Source of the DNA: Acanthamoeba sp. SK_2022b
Taxonomy: Eukaryota; Discosea; Longamoebia; Acanthamoebidae
Length of the DNA stretch: 12,970 bases
Direction: 5' to 3'
Assembly (NCBI GenBank): GCA_027943245.1
Contig: JANDJZ010001016.1
Coordinates: 1 to 12,970, forward strand
In this document: in pieces, positions 1 to 7,141 of the stretch
Position numbering within the stretch: the first letter of the stretch is position 1
How the letters are laid out: the number at the start of each line of letters is the position of its first letter
Translations under genes and position numbers: made by a program
Notes under the pieces: generated by a model
Database searches by the model: none
What the model saw: only the letters and a program-made list of their open reading frames with translations
Told to the model about the DNA's origin: nothing

Positions 1-440
1 TTGTTGTTGTGGTGGTGTTGTTGTGGTGGTGGTGTTGTTGTGGTGGTGATTTTGTGTTGGTGGTGTGATGTTGTGGTGATGTTATGGTGATGTTGTGGTG
101 GCGGTGATAGTATGGTGATGTTGTGATGTGGTGTAGTGGTTATGTGGTGGTGATGTTGTGGTGATGTTGTGGTGATGTTTTGGTGTTGTTGGTGATGGTG
201 TGGATGTTGTGGTGATGTGGTGGTGTGTTGTTGCAGTGTTGTTGTGCTGGTAGTGTTGGTGGTGGGGTGTTGTGGTGGTGTTGTGGTGGTAGTGTTGGGG
301 TGTTGTAGTGTTGGTGGTGTTGTGGTAGTGTTGTGGTGGTGGTGTTGTGGCTATTGTGGTGGCGTGGTGATGTATGGTGAAGTTGTGGTGATGTTGTGGT
401 GGTGTTGTTGTGGTGTTGTGATGGTGTTGTGATGGTGTGG

Positions 441-526
441 TGATGTTGTGGAGTTGTGGAGTTGTGGGGTTGTGATGTGGCGGTGATGTTGTGGAGTTGT
501 GGAGTTGTGGGGTTGTGATGTGGCGG
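441..526. repeat. 43-bp tandem duplication
   Basis: Two copies, 441-483 and 484-526, read the same across the full 43 bp, including the uncommon GGAGTTGTGGAGTTGTGGGG core and a shared GGCGG. This is a recent local duplication inside the array. Confidence 0.85.
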
Positions 527-535
527 TGGTGGTGG

Positions 536-605
536 TGTTTGATGTTTTGGGTGATGTTGTGGTGGCGTGGTGTTTGATGTTTTGGGTGATGTTGTGGTGG
601 CGTGG
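536..605. repeat. 35-bp tandem duplication
   Basis: Two copies, 536-570 and 571-605, are identical, each carrying TGATGTTTTGGG and ending in GGCGTGG. It lies next to the 43-bp duplication, so this part of the array has expanded recently in small blocks. Confidence 0.85.
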
Positions 606-731
606 TTTTGTTTTGTTGTTATGGTGGAGTTGTTGTGGTGTTGTGGTGTGGTGGTGTTGTTATGGTGGTGAGGAGGTGTTGTGGTGTTATGGTGGTTATG
701 TGGTGATGTTGTGGTGGTGATGTGGTGTTGT

Positions 732-957
732 TGTGATGATGTGGTAGTTGTGTTTGTGTAGTGATGTTGTAATGTTGTAGTGATGTTGTGGTGGTGTGGT
801 GATGTGGTGTTGTGGTTGTTGTGATGTTGAAGTGGTGTTGTGGTGGTATTGTTGTGAAGATGTTGTAGTGGTGTTGTGGTGGTGTGGTGATGTGGTGTTG
901 TGATGATGTGGTAGTTGTGTTTGTGTAGTGATGTTGTAATGTTGTAGTGATGTTGTT
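732..957. repeat. Direct duplication at 167-bp spacing
   Basis: A segment of about 58 bp at 732-790 recurs at 899-957. It contains the distinctive words GGTAGTTGTGTTTGTGTAG and TTGTAATGTTG. The sequence between the copies is ordinary TG array, so the unit is likely a block of about 167 bp whose remainder has drifted. Confidence 0.8.
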
Positions 958-1005
958 GTGGTAGTGATGTTGTGGTGGTGTGGTTGTGGTGCTGTTGTGG
1001 TATTG

Positions 1006-1190
1006 TGGTGATGATGTTGTGATGTTGTGGGTGCGGTGTTGTGGTGTGGTGGTGTGGTGATGTGGTGATGTGGTGTTGTGGTGTGTTGGCGTTGTTGTGA
1101 TGTTGAAGTGTGGTGTTGTGATGTTGTGGCGGTGTTGATGTGTTGTGCTGTTGTGCTGTTGTGGCGGTGTTGTTGCGGGGATGTTGTGGT
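1006..1190. repeat. Array segment duplicated again at 4187-4385 (copy A)
   Basis: This segment is nearly identical to 4187-4385, about 3.2 kb away. Copy B has 14 extra bases near 4306-4319. The clear substitutions are C at 1034 against T at 4215, T at 1119 against C at 4300, and C at 1176 against T at 4371. Each is CG in one copy and TG in the other. The match is far better than between random parts of the array, so it is a true segmental duplication. Confidence 0.85.
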
Positions 1191-1630
1191 GGTGTTGTGG
1201 GTGTGATGCTGCGTGGTGTTGTTATGATGTTGTGGTGTTGTTGTGATGTGGGTTGTGGTGATGGCGTTGCTGAGTTATTGAAATGATGTGATGATGATGT
1301 GGTGGTGGTATGGTGATGCTGGTGTGCTGTTGTGATAATTTGGTAATGTTGTGGTGTGGTGATGTTGTGGTGCTGTTGTAGTTGTGGTGTTGTGGTGGTT
1401 ACCTGGTGTTGTGATGGTGGTGTTGTGATGGTGTTGTGGTGGTGTTGTAGTTATGTTGTGGTGTTGTGGTGGTGTTGTAGTGATGTTGTTGGGTTGTTGT
1501 GGTGGTGTGGTGTTGTTGCAATGTTTTGGTGGTGCTGTAGTGTTGTGGTGGTGGTGTTGTTGTGGTGCTGTGGTAGTGCCGTAGTGTTGTGGTGGTGATG
1601 TTGTGGTGATGGTGTGGTGGTGATGTTGTG

Positions 1631-1707
1631 CACCACCACCACAACACCACCACCAACACTACAGCCACCACCACAACACCACCACCACCACACCACCACC
1701 AACACCA
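1631..1707. repeat. Inverted island of the satellite (C/A-rich strand up)
   Basis: For 77 bp the composition flips to CACCACCACC words, the reverse complement of the surrounding array, and then returns to GGTGGTGG. The left junction contains GTGCAC and the right junction reads ACACCAGGTGGTGG, so both ends are near-palindromic and could fold into hairpins or a cruciform. A small inversion or a fold-back replication event would explain it. Confidence 0.85.
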
Positions 1708-1957
1708 GGTGGTGGTGGTAGTCAGGTGGTGCTGGTGGTGGTAGTCAGGTGGTGCTGGTGGGATGTTGTGGTGTTGTTGTGGTGGTGGTAGTGGTGATGG
1801 TGGGATGTTGTGGTGTTGTGGTAGTGTTATTGTGCTGTGGTGTTGTGGTGGGGTGGTGATGTAGTGGTGTTGTTGAAGTGCTGTAGTGATCTTTATGGGG
1901 TGATGGTGATGTTGTGGTGCTTTTGTTATGTTGTGGTGATGTAGTGGTGATATAGAG
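1708..1957. repeat. TG-word satellite array, continued
   Basis: G/T-rich array resumes after the inverted island, starting with two near copies of a GGTGGTGCTGGTGG/GTAGTCAGG motif. It runs up to the unique insert at 1958. No gene is seen. Confidence 0.85.
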
Positions 1958-2165
1958 AACTGAGTGTTCAGGAAAATGCAATCTTGAAATTGCAATTGCG
2001 GTGTGTTATTAATCAAAAGGCACTATCAGGAAGGATCACACAAAAAAACTTCCCATCTTTATGTCTACAGTTTTCAACAGTCAAATCTGCAGTCATGCAG
2101 CTGGACACCTTCAAAGATAGGTGACAGAAAAAGAGTCAGAATCTCATTTTCCTGCACGCTCAGTT
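1958..2165. mobile_element. MITE-like insert with 21-bp terminal inverted repeats
   Basis: This 208-bp stretch of normal base composition sits inside the array. Its ends are inverted copies: the first 21 bases (AACTGAG, four bases, CAGGAAAATG) match the reverse complement of the last 21 at 19 of 21 positions. One of the two differences is TG on the left against CG on the right. No open frame of useful length is present, as expected for a non-autonomous DNA transposon. A clean target-site duplication is not visible; TAGAG before and TAGGG after is only a weak candidate. The superfamily cannot be assigned. It could instead be a leftover of host sequence with a chance palindrome, but 19/21 inverted ends at the exact composition boundaries argue against that. 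Confidence 0.6.
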
Positions 2166-3505
2166 AGGGGTAATGTTGTGGTGGTTGAGAGGTGTTGTGG
2201 TAATGTTGTGGTGCTTTTGCTGTGATGTTGTGGTGGAGTTGTGGTAGTTGGTGTTGTGGTGGTGTTGTGGTGGTGTTGTGGTGGTGTTGTGGTGGTGTTG
2301 TGGTGATGTTGTGGTGGTGTAGGTGTGGTGGTATAGATGTGATGTTGTGGTGGTGGTGATGTTGTGGGGTGATGTTGTGGTAATGTTGTGGTGCTTTTGC
2401 AGTGATGTTGTGGTGGTGTTGTGGTAGTGTTGTGGTCGTGTTGTGGTGTTGTGGTAGTGTTGTGGTGGTGTTGTGGTGATGTTGTGGTGGTGTAGGTGTG
2501 GTGGTGGTATTGATGTGATGTTGTGGTGGTGTTGTGGTGATGGTGGTGTTGTGGTGGTGATGTTGTGGTTGTATTGTGATATTTTGTAGGTGCCGTGGGG
2601 ATGGTGTGGTGGTGATGCTCTGGTGATGATGTGGTGTTGTGGTGGTTGTGGGGTGTTGTTGTAGTGGTGTGATGTTATGGTGTTGGTGTGGTGGTGTTGC
2701 AGTGATAGATATTGTGGTGGTGCGATGATGGTGCTGTTGTGGTAGTGGTGTGGTGGTGGTGTGGTGGTGTGGTGTGGTGGTGTGGTGGTGTGGTGGTGTA
2801 GTGTTGTGGTTATGTTGTGGTGTTGTGGTGGTGTGGTGATGTTGTGGTGATGTTGTGGTGATGGTGTTGTGGTGATGGTGATGTGATGATGTTGTGATGG
2901 TGTGGTGGTGGTGTTGTGGTGGTGGTGTTGTGGTGATGTTGTGGTGTGGTGGTGGTGTTGTGGTGGTGTGGTGCTTTTGTGCAGTGGTAATATTGATGTG
3001 GTGATGTTGTGGTGATGTTATGGTATTGTGGTGGTGTGGTGGTGTTGTGGTGATGTTGTGGTGGTGTTGTGGTGGTGTGGTGGTGTTGTGGTGATGTTGT
3101 GGTGATGGTGTTGTGGTGGTGTTGTGGAGATATTGTGGTGATGATGTTGTGATGGTGTTGTGGTGCTGTGGTGATGGTGTTGTGATGATGTTGTCGTGTT
3201 GTTGTGGGGTGGTGGTGTGGTAGTGTGGTGCTGTTGTGGTGGTATTGTGGTGTTGTGGTGGTCTGGTGTGGTGATATTGTGGTGTTGTGGTGGTGATGGT
3301 ATGGTGTTGGTGTGGCCATAGTGTTGGTGTGATGGCGTGGCAATGCTATCGTGATGGTGTGGTGATGTGGTGGTTGTGTGGTGGTTTATGGTGTTGATGT
3401 GGTGTTGTTGTGGTGTTGTTGTGGCGGTGTGGTGGTGTTGTTGTGGTGTTGTAGTGGTGTGATAGTGTTGTTGTGGTATTGTGGTGGTGGTGTTGTGGTG
3501 ATGTT
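2166..3505. repeat. TG-word satellite array between the MITE-like insert and the solo LTR
   Basis: This is G/T-rich array of the same grammar as the first block, with no gene. It carries a block duplication at 180-bp spacing (2199-2240 and 2379-2420, with the word GTGCTTTTGC) and a related one at 173-bp spacing around TGTAGGTGTGGTGG. Residual C is rare and occurs in GCG, GCT and TCG words. Confidence 0.88.
2199..2420. repeat. 180-bp-spaced direct duplication
   Basis: GGTAATGTTGTGGTGCTTTTGC and its flanks occur at 2199-2240 and 2379-2420. The downstream word TGTAGGTGTGGTGGT recurs near 2318 and 2491. The first copy has GCTGTGATG and the second GCAGTGATG. Together these suggest a block of about 175-180 bp that was duplicated once. 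Confidence 0.75.
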
Positions 3506-3721
3506 TGTTGTGATATACGCTGTGTGGGGAAGAGCAAAGAGTGAAGAGAGAGAAAACAGGGTTCTCTCTGGTTTTATTACTGCTGAATATATTCTATTGT
3601 AGACAGTTGTGCTTGAACATAACTCCTAAACTTAAGGCATGCCTTAATGTGCTAGGAGCGCATTAAGTCCTACCTCCTTTGGTGTTCCAGGTGACTGTTA
3701 CCTTTAAGGTAACTCACAACA
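3506..3721 (-). mobile_element. Solo LTR of a copia-type element
   Basis: This 216-bp stretch begins TGTTGTGATATACGC and ends CTCACAACA on the + strand. It is clearly related to the two LTRs of the element at 4605-10712 but differs by many substitutions and a roughly 10-bp indel near its right end. No internal sequence or partner LTR lies beside it. It is flanked by ATGTT on both sides (3501-3505 and 3722-3726), a perfect 5-bp target-site duplication of the length usual for copia elements. ATGTT is a common word in the array, so chance agreement is possible. Orientation is minus, the same as the complete element. The likely origin is LTR-LTR recombination of an older insertion. Confidence 0.88.
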
Positions 3722-3780
3722 ATGTTGTGATGTTGTGGTGGTGTGGTGGTGTGGTGGTGGTGTGGTGTGGTGGTGTGGTG

Positions 3781-4102
3781 GGTGGTGTGATGGTGTGGTG
3801 GTGTGATGTTGTGGTGGTGTGATGTTGTGATGGTGTGGTGTGGTGTGGTGGTGTGGTGACGTGGTGGTGTGGTGGTGTGGTGGTGTGGTGGTGGTGATGT
3901 TGTGGTGGTGTGATGTTGTGATGGTGTGGTGTGGTGTGGTGGTGGTGTGGTGTGGTGGTGTGGTGGGTGGTGGTGTGATGGTGTGGTGGTGTGATCGTGT
4001 GGTGGTGTGATGGTGTGGTGGTGTGATGTTGTGGTGGTGTGATGTTGTGATGGTGTGGTGTGGTGTGGTGGTGTGGTGATGTGGTGGTGTGGTGGTGTGG
4101 TG
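3781..4102. repeat. 220-bp-period direct duplication
   Basis: 3781-3882 matches 4001-4102 over 102 bp with one difference, C at 3860 (GACGTGG) against T at 4080 (GATGTGG). That is again a CG/TG pair. The stretch between is a less exact version of the same words. Confidence 0.85.
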
Positions 4103-4186
4103 TTGTGGTGGTGTGATGTTGTGGTGGTGTGGTGTGGTTGTGGTGTGGTGGTGTGGTGGTGATGTTGTGGTGGTGTTGTGGTGTAA

Positions 4187-4385
4187 TGGTGATGATGTTG
4201 TGATGTTGTGGGTGTGGTGTTGTGGTGTGGTGGTGTGGTGATGTGGTGATGTGGTGTTGTGGTGTGTTGGCGTTGTTGTGATGTTGAAGTGTGGTGTTGC
4301 GATGTTATGGCAGTGTTGTTGTGGCGGTGTTGATGTGTTGTGCTGTTGTGCTGTTGTGGCGGTGTTGTTGTGGGGATGTTGTGGT
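4187..4385. repeat. Array segment duplicated from 1006-1190 (copy B)
   Basis: This is the second copy of the long duplicated segment. Relative to copy A it carries a 14-bp extra piece that itself repeats the following word, with GGCAG where the neighbour has GGCGG. The two copies lie on opposite sides of the MITE-like insert and the solo LTR. Confidence 0.85.
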
Positions 4386-4647
4386 TTGGTGGTTGTTTCG
4401 GTGGTGGCATTGCTGTGATGTTGTAGGGTGCTGTTGTGGTGTTGTGATGTTGTGGTGGTGTTGTGGTGGTGATGTTAAGGTGGTGGTGTTATGGTGTTCT
4501 GGTGTTGTAATGGTGTTGTGGTGATGCGTTGTAGTGGTAATGTGGTGTAGTGGTGTTGTGGTGATGTGTGTTGTGGTGTTGTGGTGTTGTGGTGTAGTGG
4601 TGATTGTTGTGATATACGCTTTGTGGTGAAGAGTAAAGTGTGAAGTG

Positions 4648-4668
4648 AGAGAGAACAGGGTTCTCTCT
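4648..4668 (-). other. LTR hairpin with 9-bp perfect stem
   Basis: AGAGAGAAC at 4648-4656 and GTTCTCTCT at 4660-4668 are exact reverse complements around a 3-base AGG loop. The same hairpin is in the 5' LTR. The right arm is unchanged in the diverged solo LTR, while the left arm has an extra A. It lies just downstream of the AATAAA signal in element orientation, so a role in 3'-end formation or RNA packaging is possible but not shown. Confidence 0.6.
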
Positions 4669-4671
4669 GGT

Positions 4672-4677
4672 TTTATT
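4672..4677 (-). promoter_or_regulatory. Candidate polyadenylation signal AATAAA in the 3' LTR
   Basis: The minus strand reads AATAAA here. An identical copy lies in the 5' LTR and the word is conserved in the solo LTR. A TATA-like AATATATT is only about 8-13 bases upstream, so the exact U3/R/U5 borders cannot be set from sequence. Confidence 0.5.
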
Positions 4678-4740
4678 ACTGCTGAATATATTGTTGTAGA
4701 CAGTTGTACTACAACATAACTCCTAAACTTTAAGGCATGC

Positions 4741-4777
4741 CTTAATGAGCTAGGAGCTCATTAAGTCCTAGCTCATT
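4741..4777 (-). other. Two mutually exclusive hairpins in the LTR
   Basis: CTTAATGAGCT (4741-4751) pairs perfectly with AGCTCATTAAG (4755-4765) over 11 bp with a 3-base loop. The overlapping AATGAGCTAGGA (4744-4755) pairs perfectly with TCCTAGCTCATT (4766-4777) over 12 bp with a 10-base loop. Both cannot form at once. The arrangement is identical in the 5' LTR. The 12-bp palindrome AAGGCATGCCTT lies immediately to the left. No function is known to me; it may act as an RNA or DNA structural switch, or as protein-binding repeats. Confidence 0.65.
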
Positions 4778-4830
4778 TCGTGTTCCAGAGTGACTGTTGA
4801 TCTGAGTACCTTATTAGGTAACTCACAACA

Positions 4831-4839
4831 CGCCCCTTA
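4831..4839 (-). other. Short polypurine tract
   Basis: In element orientation the bases just before the 3' LTR read AAGGGGCG, a short purine run with one interrupting C. This is the expected place for the plus-strand primer of reverse transcription. It is shorter than typical copia tracts, so this is a positional assignment. Confidence 0.6.
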
Positions 4840-4845
4840 ACAGTA

Positions 4846-5619
4846 TCAGGAACACCTTACAAGATTTAGCTCAACACACAAGTCATTCATGCGTCCTCTA
4901 CTGAGGGCCTTTGTGAGCATGTTGGCTGGCATGATGGCTGTGGGCATGTGGTGGAGGCTAATTGTCTCTTTGGCAAGGTTCTTGTGTACCAGTGCCAACT
5001 TGATGCCGTAGTGCTTTGATCATTGATAATACTCACCAGGTCATGAGGTCACAATCATCAGCGCACTCTCATTGTCACAGTAGATTGGCATTCAACTAAC
5101 TCAATCAAGTCCTAAGCCAAGGAAGATTGCATGCTTGATAGCTTCAGCCAGCACATTGAGTTCAGCCTCAGCAGTCAACATAGCTATGCAGGATTGGTTC
5201 TTCACTCTCCAGTAGACTGGGCCACCTGCAATCATGTAGAGGATGCCAGACATTGACTTGCACATAGTCTTGTCTCCAGCCCAATCCACATCTGAGAAGC
5301 CTCTGGTCATAAGGCCACTCATATCTGGCGTGTATCATATCACCAGCTCTTGCATGCCACACAAGTACCTGAATAAATGTTTCACCACGGCCCAGTGTTC
5401 CCCCCCATAGGCATTCAGATGCCTACTGAGAACACATGTCACATACACAATGTCCAGCTGCAAGGCCAAGGCAATATAGTTGAGCCGCCCTACAGCCAAT
5501 CAGTACAGGACACCAACAAACTCCAGTGGTGTCTTCTCAAGTGTAGGGAGCTGGAGGCTGGGCTCCATGGGCATGCCAACTGCCTTCAAAGTTGCAAATC
5601 CACAGTCATGTAGAAGTTC
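4846..5619 (-). pseudogene. RNase H domain and connection region of pol, copy 2 (complete, interrupted)
   Basis: This is the C-terminal part of the copia polyprotein. RNase H would remove the RNA strand during reverse transcription in the particle. One reading frame (shared with RT copy 2) runs through the connection region. It carries in order DVDWAGDK, MSGILYMIAGGPVYW, TAEAELN and CDNESA, the acidic residues expected of the active site. It then carries a PANMLTKALSRGR motif, close to the usual LADxLTK ending of copia pol. The natural stop is at 4846-4848, 15 bp from the LTR. The frame is interrupted by at least four in-frame stops, mostly TGA (5618-5620, near 5508, near 5338 and 5101). Several of these sit where Arg (CGA) would be expected. 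The + strand is CA-rich at former CpG sites. Confidence 0.85.
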
Positions 5620-6672
5620 TCATATCTTGCCTGCTTGACGTAGTAGTATCAACCTGTCTTCATCATCACATATCACTTCAAGTGACAGAATCAAAGTTGC
5701 AATGCCTAGGTCAATCATCTTGAATCCATCATGTAGCACCTTCTTGATGCCAGGTACAAACCGTTCTGGCGCATAGATCACACAGTCATCAATGTAGACC
5801 ACTACATAGACCGCATGCTTGCCCTCATACCTGATGCAGACACATGGGTCAGCACACATTGGCGTGAATCCTCTCATATGTAGGTGTGCATCAAGCATCC
5901 AGTTCCACTCAAGGGGTGCTTGTTTGAGTCCATAAAGACTCTTGTGTAGCAGACAGACATGATCCAGGTGCCCCTCATCCACAAAACCCGCAGGTTGTCA
6001 CACATAGTTTTCTTCAGGAAGGGTGGCATTGAGAAACGCCATGGTTACATCCATCTGATGGACTGCATAGCCAACCTGTATGGCTATCACAATGAGTACC
6101 TGTGCAAACGTTTCATCAAAGTCTACTCCATGGACTTGGGTGAAGCCTCTTGCTATCCAACGGGCCTTGAACCAGTCAATCAAGCCATCCACATGACACT
6201 TGACCTTGAATAGCCACTTGGTGTCAATGATCTTCCTCCCAGCAGGTGGGGGTACCAGTTCAAACATGCCGTTCATCATTATCATGTTGTACTCATCACA
6301 CATGGCAGCGTTCCAGTCTTCAGCGTGCAACAAGTTGATGGCTTTGACATATGTTGACAGGATCTTGACACTATTCTCATCCTGATATGGCTTGTCTTCT
6401 CTTGCAACGCAGGCATGGAACTCTTGAGAGTAGAGTTTGGGTGCTGTCCTTGTGCATGTCAGCGGTTTCTTGGGTGTGGGACGCATTCTGTCACACCACG
6501 GTATTGGCGCGGGTTTCTTCTTGCTGGTCATCTCACATCCTCCATCATCCAGCTCTTCATCTGATGAGGTCGCCTGCTCTGCGTGGCTGGGGTCGCTGGT
6601 TTCTTCTACCTCACTGGCCAGTTCATTTTCCTGGTCACTGGCTTCCTCTTCAATGGGTCCTTGATGAGGAGC
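5620..6672 (-). pseudogene. Reverse transcriptase (RVT_2 type) with acidic linker, copy 2
   Basis: Copia-type RT copies element RNA into DNA. From the right, an acidic Glu/Ser-rich linker precedes the RT start (DEYNMIMMNG, NTKWLFKVK-like, ARWIARGFTQVHGVDFDETFA). These are followed by QMDVTMAFLNATLP, the first catalytic Asp motif, then SLYGLKQAP, and YIDD within VVYIDDCVIY, the polymerase active site. The frame is nearly continuous, broken by a TGA just after NYV (near 5984) and another at the left end. Against copy 1, 24 bp are missing immediately after ETFA, removing the usual FAPVV segment. Compared with copy 1, former Arg and Thr codons have become Trp, Cys or Met, as coding-strand C-to-T change at CpG would produce. 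It is a homologue of 7155-8209 and is not functional as it stands. Confidence 0.9.
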
Positions 6673-6971
6673 TTGTTGCTGAGCAGTAGACTCTGCCTCC
6701 CTTGCTGTCTCTGGGCCTCTTGCCCTTGAGCTTGGGACAATCACATCTTCTATGCCCAACCTCACTGCACTCAAAGCACTTACCAGTAAATTTTCTGGGT
6801 TTGCCATCAGACTTCACATCAGAGTTTCACTCCCATTGTCCTCATGGTGCTTGGACAATGTTAATGGACTCATGCATTGCTGACTTTGCAATGCAGGCAG
6901 CCTCACACTGGAATAGGAGTCACTTGGCCTCTCTGTAGTTCATTTCTCTCAAGTGCCTTCAGCATCTCCCT
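6673..6971 (-). pseudogene. Chimeric gag/protease fragment embedded in pol
   Basis: Three pieces from the 5' half of the element are joined here. 6673-6697 matches 9501-9525 (24 of 25 bases, protease part). 6698-6950 matches 9695-9950 (nucleocapsid part, with 3 bp deleted). 6952-6971 matches 10185-10204 (capsid part, 20 of 20). Intervening gag stretches are deleted. The nucleocapsid zinc knuckle CX2CX4HX4C is preserved and even keeps the usual Gly before His, which the main gag copy has lost. Reading frames do not join up with the neighbouring RT or RNase H. Its + strand is of the CA type, unlike the parental gag at 9.7 kb. Confidence 0.85.
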
Positions 6972-7141
6972 ATAGCTTTGGCCAGTGTGTTGAGTTTGGC
7001 CTCAGTGGTTGATGTAGCTATGCAGGATTGGTTCTTTGCTCTCCAGTAGACCAGGCCACCTGCAATCATGTAGAGGATGCCAGATGTTGACTTGCACATA
7101 GTCTTGTCTCTGGCCCAGTCCACATCTGAGAAGCCTCTGGT
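6972..7141 (-). pseudogene. RNase H fragment, copy 1 (truncated)
   Basis: This is homologous to 5136-5307. It keeps DVDWARDK, STSGILYMIAGGLVYW and a TTEAKLN stretch, then stops abruptly where the gag fragment begins. The third active-site region (CDNESA) and the C-terminus are therefore absent. On the RT side, about 310 bp of connection sequence present in copy 2 (5308-5617) is deleted, with only GT shared at the join. Glu/Lys replacement in the EAEL-type motif (EAKL here) removes a catalytic acidic residue. Former CpG sites carry TG on the + strand. Confidence 0.85.

Larger units (their letters stand above)
1..1630. repeat. Degenerate TG-word satellite array, G/T-rich strand up
   Basis: No gene is seen here. 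The + strand is built almost only of TG dinucleotides separated by zero or one base (TGG, TGT-TG, TGA), so C is very rare and A is sparse. There is no fixed unit length. Short higher-order duplications of 35, 43 and 167 bp periods lie inside it. Translation gives meaningless Val/Trp/Cys runs on + and His/Asn/Thr runs on -, so the open frames reflect the lack of stop words and not coding. The function is unknown. Confidence 0.9.
3727..4604. repeat. TG-word satellite array between the solo LTR and the complete element
   Basis: This is a G/T-rich array with no gene. The first half is dominated by GTGGTGTGG words arranged in blocks of about 220 bp. The second half contains copy B of the long duplication shared with 1006-1190. 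The retrotransposon begins directly in this array. Confidence 0.88.
4605..4830 (-). repeat. 3' LTR of the copia-type element
   Basis: This 226-bp copy differs from the 5' LTR at 10487-10712 at two sites only: the third base (T against C), and G against A in TATACGC/TATACAC, a CG/CA pair. In element orientation it contains a T/A-rich TATA-like run (AATATATT at 4685-4692) and an AATAAA signal (reverse complement of 4672-4677). It also contains several strong inverted repeats. The terminal 8 bp form a perfect inverted pair TGTTGTGA/TCACAACA. Confidence 0.93.

Noticed and set aside
1..1630. Telomeric repeat
   Set aside because: The TG/G-rich strand recalls yeast-type telomeres, but there is no regular unit, G runs are mostly two bases, and polarity flips occur inside the block.
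2060..2130. A short coding-like stretch in the MITE-like insert (in frame: Ser-Ala-Val-Met-Gln-Leu-Asp-Thr-Phe-Lys)
   Set aside because: It is only about 17 codons before a stop, too short to assign to any family, with no supporting context.
3727..4604. G-quadruplex cluster
   Set aside because: Most G runs are GG only. Two-tetrad structures are possible but not specific enough to annotate.
5000..6700. TGA read as an amino acid (alternative genetic code)
   Set aside because: The in-frame TGAs fit Arg codons hit by CpG deamination, other frames are broken by shifts and deletions, and the RT copy 1 and integrase frames do not need recoding.
6387..6938. + strand open frames within the retrotransposon (for example 6387-6689, 7983-8213, 9573-9938, 10146-10457)
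   Set aside because: They are shadows of the minus-strand gag-pol sequence, with no recognisable domains.
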